From positions 35,684 through 99,683 of the IMG/VR virus record IMGVR_UViG_3300037042_003896: a stretch of DNA of 64,000 nucleotides; one strand, written 5' to 3'. The DNA comes from a virus. This document shows, piece by piece, positions 60,594 through 64,000 of this stretch. Numbering within the stretch: the first letter of the stretch is position 1; the number at the start of each line of letters is the position of its first letter. The notes under the pieces were generated by a model. That model saw nothing but the letters and a program-made list of their open reading frames with translations, was not told where the DNA came from and made no database searches. The translations under genes and the position numbers were made by a program.

Positions 60594-60699
60594 AAAAGAA
60601 GCATTTAAAGCAGAAGAAGAATTTATATGTAAGATTCTTCCTGGAGCATTTTATGAAGTGATAGCAAACGAAGTCTTTTTAACTAAATTAGGATTTTAA
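60550..60699 (+). CDS. 49-residue early protein, unknown
   Basis: MKKEIMSLKEFLNFRKEAFKAEEEFICKILPGAFYEVIANEVFLTKLGF. The start ATG is preceded by TTTAACAAACTAACCT, a leader that recurs before the ATA-start gene at 56948. It overlaps the preceding gene by 44 bases and ends 2 bases before the next ATG. It is helical and charged. Small, but supported by leader, coupling and composition. Confidence 0.55.
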   Translation: MKKEIMSLKEFLNFRKEAFKAEEEFICKILPGAFYEVIANEVFLTKLGF

Positions 60700-60701
60700 C
60701 T

Positions 60702-61154
60702 ATGTATACAACAGCAGAACTTGTATTAGCTAATTATAAACCATTGGTTCTTGAAAAGGGTATGTTATTTATGAATACTATTCATATAGGAACTCCTAAG
60801 GAATGTGTTGAGGTGTGGGCATTAGATAAACTTCCTCAAGATATAGAAACATTTACCATAAAGAATGGATATCCTGTTGAATTTCTAATAATTGATCAAG
60901 AACAGAATATAATGGCTGAACATCATGATATTGGATATTTTGATGAAGGAGATGAACTTGATACTCTTAGAGACATAACATTACGTGATCTAAATGAGAT
61001 TCTTTCTAAATATGGTGGTATGTTAGAAATAGATGCTACAATAGAAGAAAATGAAGTAATTCCTATATTTAGAGAACAAAAAGTTGTTATAAGATTTCCT
61101 GTTGAAGATTATGAGGAATTCTTTGATGATTTTTCAACACTCGAAGAGTTATGA
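60702..61154 (+). CDS. 150-residue acidic protein, unknown
   Basis: MYTTAELVLANYKPLVLEKGMLFMNTIHIGTPKECVEVWALDKLPQDIETFTIKNGYPVEFLIIDQEQNIMAEHHDIGYFDEGDELDTL, then a helical and strongly acidic C-terminal half (FPVEDYEEFFDDFSTLEEL). The negative charge resembles DNA-mimic inhibitors, but that is only a composition hint. It overlaps the next gene by 4 bases (ATGA). No family is recognised. Confidence 0.6.
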   Translation: MYTTAELVLANYKPLVLEKGMLFMNTIHIGTPKECVEVWALDKLPQDIETFTIKNGYPVEFLIIDQEQNIMAEHHDIGYFDEGDELDTLRDITLRDLNEILSKYGGMLEIDATIEENEVIPIFREQKVVIRFPVEDYEEFFDDFSTLEEL

Positions 61155-61612
61155 GTATATCCATAATTGGAAAAAATAGTGAGTATGTCTTCAATCGCAG
61201 TTATTGGGATTGGAGACCTATACTCGCTATTTGTGAAAAGGTTATAGAAGATCAAAAGCTTAATTATAACACCGAATATTGGGGATATAATGATGGTGCA
61301 GGTCTTGAAAACCAAGAACAATGTGACAAGTTAGCAAATGGAATGGTAGAATATGTTAAGAATTTAAACTATTCTGATCTTGAACTTGTATATGTAAATT
61401 CTGGAACATGGAGAGATATGTTTAATGATTTTGTTTATGATAATGATATAACAACTAAATTAAACAAGGAATATCCCATAGGACAAGTTTTACTAAATCC
61501 AATTATATGTGAGGATGGAGAAATATATTATCCTTCTCATAAGACTACAATTTTAAATGTAAAACAATTTATTGAATTTCTTCATTATTGTGAAGGATTT
61601 AACATCACTTAA
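61151..61612 (+). CDS. 153-residue conserved phage protein with aromatic N-terminal motif
   Basis: SEYVFNRSYWDWRPILAICEKVIEDQKLNYNTEYWGYNDGAGLENQEQCDKLANGMVEYV: the W-x-WRP...YWGYNDGAGL pattern is one I recall from uncharacterised proteins in several large phages. The C-terminal part ends with KQFIEFLHYCEGFNIT. It is coupled to the upstream acidic protein by a 4-base overlap. Function unknown; the conserved aromatic/acidic pocket suggests ligand or protein binding. Confidence 0.6.
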   Translation: MSISIIGKNSEYVFNRSYWDWRPILAICEKVIEDQKLNYNTEYWGYNDGAGLENQEQCDKLANGMVEYVKNLNYSDLELVYVNSGTWRDMFNDFVYDNDITTKLNKEYPIGQVLLNPIICEDGEIYYPSHKTTILNVKQFIEFLHYCEGFNIT

Positions 61613-61634
61613 AACAAATTCAACTTAAAGCAAA

Positions 61635-62387
61635 ATGAAAAAGAACTCTTGGAAATGGTTAGATGTAAATTCTAAAAAAGGATTTGCAATATTAGCAGGT
61701 ATAAATAGACCAATAAATCCTGCACATGTTAGTAAATTAGCAGAATCTATTCGTGATTTTGGTATGTTTATCAGACCTATATTAGTAGCACATGTAAAAT
61801 TTCTTCCTAGTGGACCAGCTTGGTATATTATTGATGGGCAACATTTGTATATTGCTGCTTTGAGATTAAAACTTGATATTCCATATATAGAAATGGAAGT
61901 AAATTCGTTAGAAGAATTAATTGAACGAATAGCTCAAGTTAATACTACTTCTAAACCTTGGGTATTGGAAGATTATATTACTAGTTGGGGATATTATAAA
62001 CCTTCATATCAAGAATTAAAAAGGTTATATCAATTATATAATATAGAACGATCTATATTAGCAGAACTTTTACATACAGGCATTGTAACAGCAAGTCGTG
62101 CAGGAGGATCATCAATTCCAAAAGTTATAAAGAAAGGACAATTTAAAATCCTTAATTTACAATTAGCTGTAAAAGTGCTGGATTATATTACAGATCTTAG
62201 AGATATTACTAATGATCTTGGTAGACAAGAACAGCGATTGATTATTTCAATCATGATTGAAAAAATTAAAGCTGATGGAGGTTCATATAAACATGAAATA
62301 TATAAAAAATATTTAACTTCTATTAAGAAGGATTTACTTATTGCTTCTAATGATATTGAAACTTTACGTTCACTTTTATCAAAATAA
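61635..62387 (+). CDS. ParB/sulfiredoxin-like domain protein
   Basis: 250 residues. NRPINPAHVSKLAESIRDFGMFIRPILVAHVKF followed by WYIIDGQHLYIAALRLKLDIPYIEMEV is the ParB/Srx core (helix, then IIDGQH nucleotide-binding loop). Residues about 95-160 (ITSWGYYKPSYQELKRLYQLYNIERSILAELLHTG) are in the place of the ParB helix-turn-helix. The C-terminal 90 residues are helical and basic. Phage proteins of this class bind DNA or NTP and act in partition, regulation or modification; the precise role is open. Leader A-rich (CAACTTAAAGCAAA). Confidence 0.8.
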   Translation: MKKNSWKWLDVNSKKGFAILAGINRPINPAHVSKLAESIRDFGMFIRPILVAHVKFLPSGPAWYIIDGQHLYIAALRLKLDIPYIEMEVNSLEELIERIAQVNTTSKPWVLEDYITSWGYYKPSYQELKRLYQLYNIERSILAELLHTGIVTASRAGGSSIPKVIKKGQFKILNLQLAVKVLDYITDLRDITNDLGRQEQRLIISIMIEKIKADGGSYKHEIYKKYLTSIKKDLLIASNDIETLRSLLSK

Positions 62388-62391
62388 TCGT

Positions 62392-62399
62392 TATCTTTG
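62392..62399 (+). promoter_or_regulatory. Bacteroidetes -7 box before the lysin gene
   Basis: TATCTTTG matches TAnnTTTG exactly, 5 bases after the ParB-like stop. No properly spaced TTTG is upstream. If used, transcription would start about 62405, at the first base of the following hairpin. Confidence 0.4.
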
Positions 62400-62403
62400 T
62401 AAT

Positions 62404-62439
62404 AGATCCCTGTTCTTATTTATATAAGAATAGGGGTCT
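62404..62439 (+). terminator. 15-bp hairpin between the ParB-like and lysin genes
   Basis: Bases 62404-62418 pair with 62425-62439 (13 Watson-Crick plus 2 G-U pairs) around a six-base loop, followed by TAATTAAAC. It may terminate the upstream message, or form the 5' end of a lysin transcript started at the TATCTTTG box. Confidence 0.65.
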
Positions 62440-62453
62440 TAATTAAACTGTCG

Positions 62454-62891
62454 ATGAAAGCAATAGTAATAACAATACTGTTTATTCTTTTTTCTGTAAA
62501 ACATTTAAATGTGCAGGAAATAAAGAAATATGAAAATGTTATATTTTCAGAAAATAATCTCTATGCATATATTATTGCAATGGAGATTAAATACCCAGAA
62601 ATAGTTTTTGCTCAAGCTAAATTAGAATCTTCTCATTTCAAATCTAAGATCTTTAGAGAGAACCATAACCTATTTGGCATGAAACTCCCACGTAAGAGAA
62701 AAACTACTGCTACAGGGGAGAATAGAGGGCATTCTGTGTATTCTAATTGGATGAGTTCTGTTCAGGATTATAAATTATGGCAAGATAGAATAATTCATAA
62801 GCTAAATACAAAGAATAAGTATTATGCATATTTAGGAAAGAATTATGCAGCAGATGAAAATTATGTTAAACTTCTAAAACGAATGAACTAA
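62454..62891 (+). CDS. GH73-type glucosaminidase endolysin
   Basis: 145 residues. N-terminal hydrophobic segment (KAIVITILFILFSVKHL), a signal-anchor or signal peptide. Then comes a FlgJ/GH73-like lysozyme domain: PEIVFAQAKLESSHF with catalytic Glu 58, NHNLFGMKLPRKRKTTATGE, SVYSNWMSSVQDYKLWQDRI and NYVKLLKRMN. It should hydrolyse the glycan backbone of peptidoglycan for lysis. The hydrophobic N terminus would allow export without a classical holin. Its stop overlaps the DNA polymerase start (TAATG), which is unusual company for a lysin. Confidence 0.85.
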   Translation: MKAIVITILFILFSVKHLNVQEIKKYENVIFSENNLYAYIIAMEIKYPEIVFAQAKLESSHFKSKIFRENHNLFGMKLPRKRKTTATGENRGHSVYSNWMSSVQDYKLWQDRIIHKLNTKNKYYAYLGKNYAADENYVKLLKRMN

Positions 62892-64000
62892 TGGACAAAG
62901 TCTTAATTTATGACATAGAGACAATGCAGGAATTATTTCTTGTAGGAGTTTATAATCCTCAACTCAATTTATATAGAGAATTTGAAATAAGTAAATGGAA
63001 AAATGAACTTAATTCTTTTATTAATTGGAGTGATCGTAAAACAGACCATTATTGGGTAGGATATAATAATCTTCGATTTGATGCTCAAGTTATAGAATAT
63101 ATTATTCACAATTACAATAATTGGTATGATTTTACTAGTCTTGAATTAACTGCAATGATTGCTCAAAAAGCTCAAGATGTTATTCATGATTCAAATTATG
63201 ATATATTTCCTGAATATAGAGAGCAAGATTTAAGTTTTAAACAATTGGATCTTTTTAAAATAAATCATTTTGATAATAAAAATCGAATGGTTAGTCTTAA
63301 AAGACTTGAATTTGAAATGGATTTTGAGAACATAGAAGAAATGCCTATACATCATACTAAAGTTGATATGACTCTTGAAGAAGTTATACAAACTAAAAAG
63401 TATTGTAAGAATGATGTTATGGCTACCTATGATTTTTATAACATTACTATTGGGAACACTGAACATCCTTTATATAAAGAGAATGATCAGATTGAACTTA
63501 GACAGAATATAGAAGAGGAATTTAATATTCCTTGTCTAAATTATTCTGATAGTAAAATTGGTGATGAAATGATTAAGAAATTTTATTGTCAGGAAAAAAG
63601 AATAGATTATAAAAAACTTCCCAAAAAAGGAACATTTAGAAAAAGTATTGAGGTTAAGAATTGTATTGCAAAGTATGTTGTGTTTCAAACTCCTGAACTA
63701 ACAAAGTTTTATAAGGATATACAGAAACGAACTATGAAAATGCAAGATGAATTTCTTGAAGAATTACATTTTTATGGTAATACTTATACATTTGCAAGAG
63801 GTGGACTTCATTCTGTTAACACTCCTAAAATATTTAAGGAAGATGATGATTATTTAATCATTGATTGGGATGTAAGTTCATATTATCCTGCTATTATCAT
63901 TAACAATGGTCGTTATCCTGCACATTTAGGGAAAGAATTCTTAAGAGGCTACAAACAAATGTTTGACAGACGATTAGAACTTAAACCTTTGGCTAAAAAG
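62891..64000 (+). CDS. family B DNA polymerase, 3' end missing
   Basis: 370 codons are present and the frame is open to the right edge. The exonuclease motifs are YDIET (D8, E10), YNNLRFD (58-64) and YCKNDVMATYD (171-181). Polymerase motif A DWDVSSYYPAI (325-335) is in place with D325 and the SxYP signature, so motifs B and C lie beyond the window. crAss-like phages carry either family A or family B replicative polymerases; this one has B. It marks the beginning of the replication module. The start overlaps the lysin stop. Confidence 0.9.
   Translation, partial: MDKVLIYDIETMQELFLVGVYNPQLNLYREFEISKWKNELNSFINWSDRKTDHYWVGYNNLRFDAQVIEYIIHNYNNWYDFTSLELTAMIAQKAQDVIHDSNYDIFPEYREQDLSFKQLDLFKINHFDNKNRMVSLKRLEFEMDFENIEEMPIHHTKVDMTLEEVIQTKKYCKNDVMATYDFYNITIGNTEHPLYKENDQIELRQNIEEEFNIPCLNYSDSKIGDEMIKKFYCQEKRIDYKKLPKKGTFRKSIEVKNCIAKYVVFQTPELTKFYKDIQKRTMKMQDEFLEELHFYGNTYTFARGGLHSVNTPKIFKEDDDYLIIDWDVSSYYPAIIINNGRYPAHLGKEFLRGYKQMFDRRLELKPLAKK

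Noticed and set aside
55505-62453. tRNA genes or CRISPR repeats in the gaps
   Set aside because: No gap shows a cloverleaf with a T-arm or anticodon pattern, and no regularly spaced direct repeats are present. The hairpins seen are single stems.
1-64000. Alternative genetic code (TAG read as Gln), known in some crAss-like phages
   Set aside because: All long frames are continuous in the standard code, and TAG appears as a sensible stop (for example at 41752-41754, 3 bases before the next start).

Overview
The window is AT-rich (roughly one third GC by eye) and tightly packed. It is a genome segment of a crAss-like bacteriophage (Crassvirales-type podovirus) of a Bacteroidetes host. Three things point there. 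(1) A 4,809-residue protein carries the DFDID catalytic loop of the crAss-like virion RNA polymerase. (2) The leftward gene order TerL, portal, scaffold-like protein, major capsid protein, fibres, neck proteins, P22 gp4-like connector, giant stabilization protein, cargo proteins, virion RNAP is the crAss late module. (3) The clearest promoter matches the Bacteroidetes consensus (TTTG, 19 bases, TAnnTTTG), and start codons follow A-rich leaders rather than Shine-Dalgarno sites. All large frames read through in the standard genetic code. I see no tRNA, CRISPR array, integrase, reverse transcriptase or insertion sequence.

Layout. Bases 1-55504 are transcribed leftward. In transcription order they hold: a winged-helix regulator, an HU/IHF-like protein and small conserved genes (55.5-53.5 kb); terminase, portal, scaffold-like protein and major capsid protein (53.5-46 kb); head/fibre proteins with a tail-collar domain, a Fib_succ_major lectin-like domain and Thr-rich linkers (45.8-39.2 kb); a metallophosphoesterase and a GIY-YIG homing endonuclease (39-36.9 kb); neck, IHF-like and connector proteins, then a 1,980-residue stabilization protein (36.9-28.8 kb); three large cargo/ejection proteins including a lytic transglycosylase (28.8-18.7 kb); the giant virion RNAP polyprotein (18.7-4.2 kb); and the start of another giant polyvalent protein with an ADP-ribosyltransferase domain that runs off the left edge.

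Bases 55823-64000 are transcribed rightward. This is an early-type region of very small unknown genes, many separated by hairpin terminators and structured non-coding DNA, followed by a ParB-like protein, a GH73-type lysin and the start of a family B DNA polymerase that runs off the right edge. The 55.5-55.8 kb gap is the divergent control region.

How it fits together (inference from the crAss-like family): the RNAP and cargo proteins are made late, packed in the head or tail, and injected to transcribe early genes on the right. Host-type promoters, one lying directly in front of the cargo/RNAP block, would then drive the leftward late genes. The most unusual items are the SLOG and DUF4326-like modules fused to the RNAP polyprotein, a homing endonuclease that copies the first residues of the gene it precedes, Thr-linker module junctions including a truncated stub, a recurring intergenic motif AATGCTATATTAT, a 23-bp G-U-rich RNA stem, and an early gene whose expected start codon is ATA.
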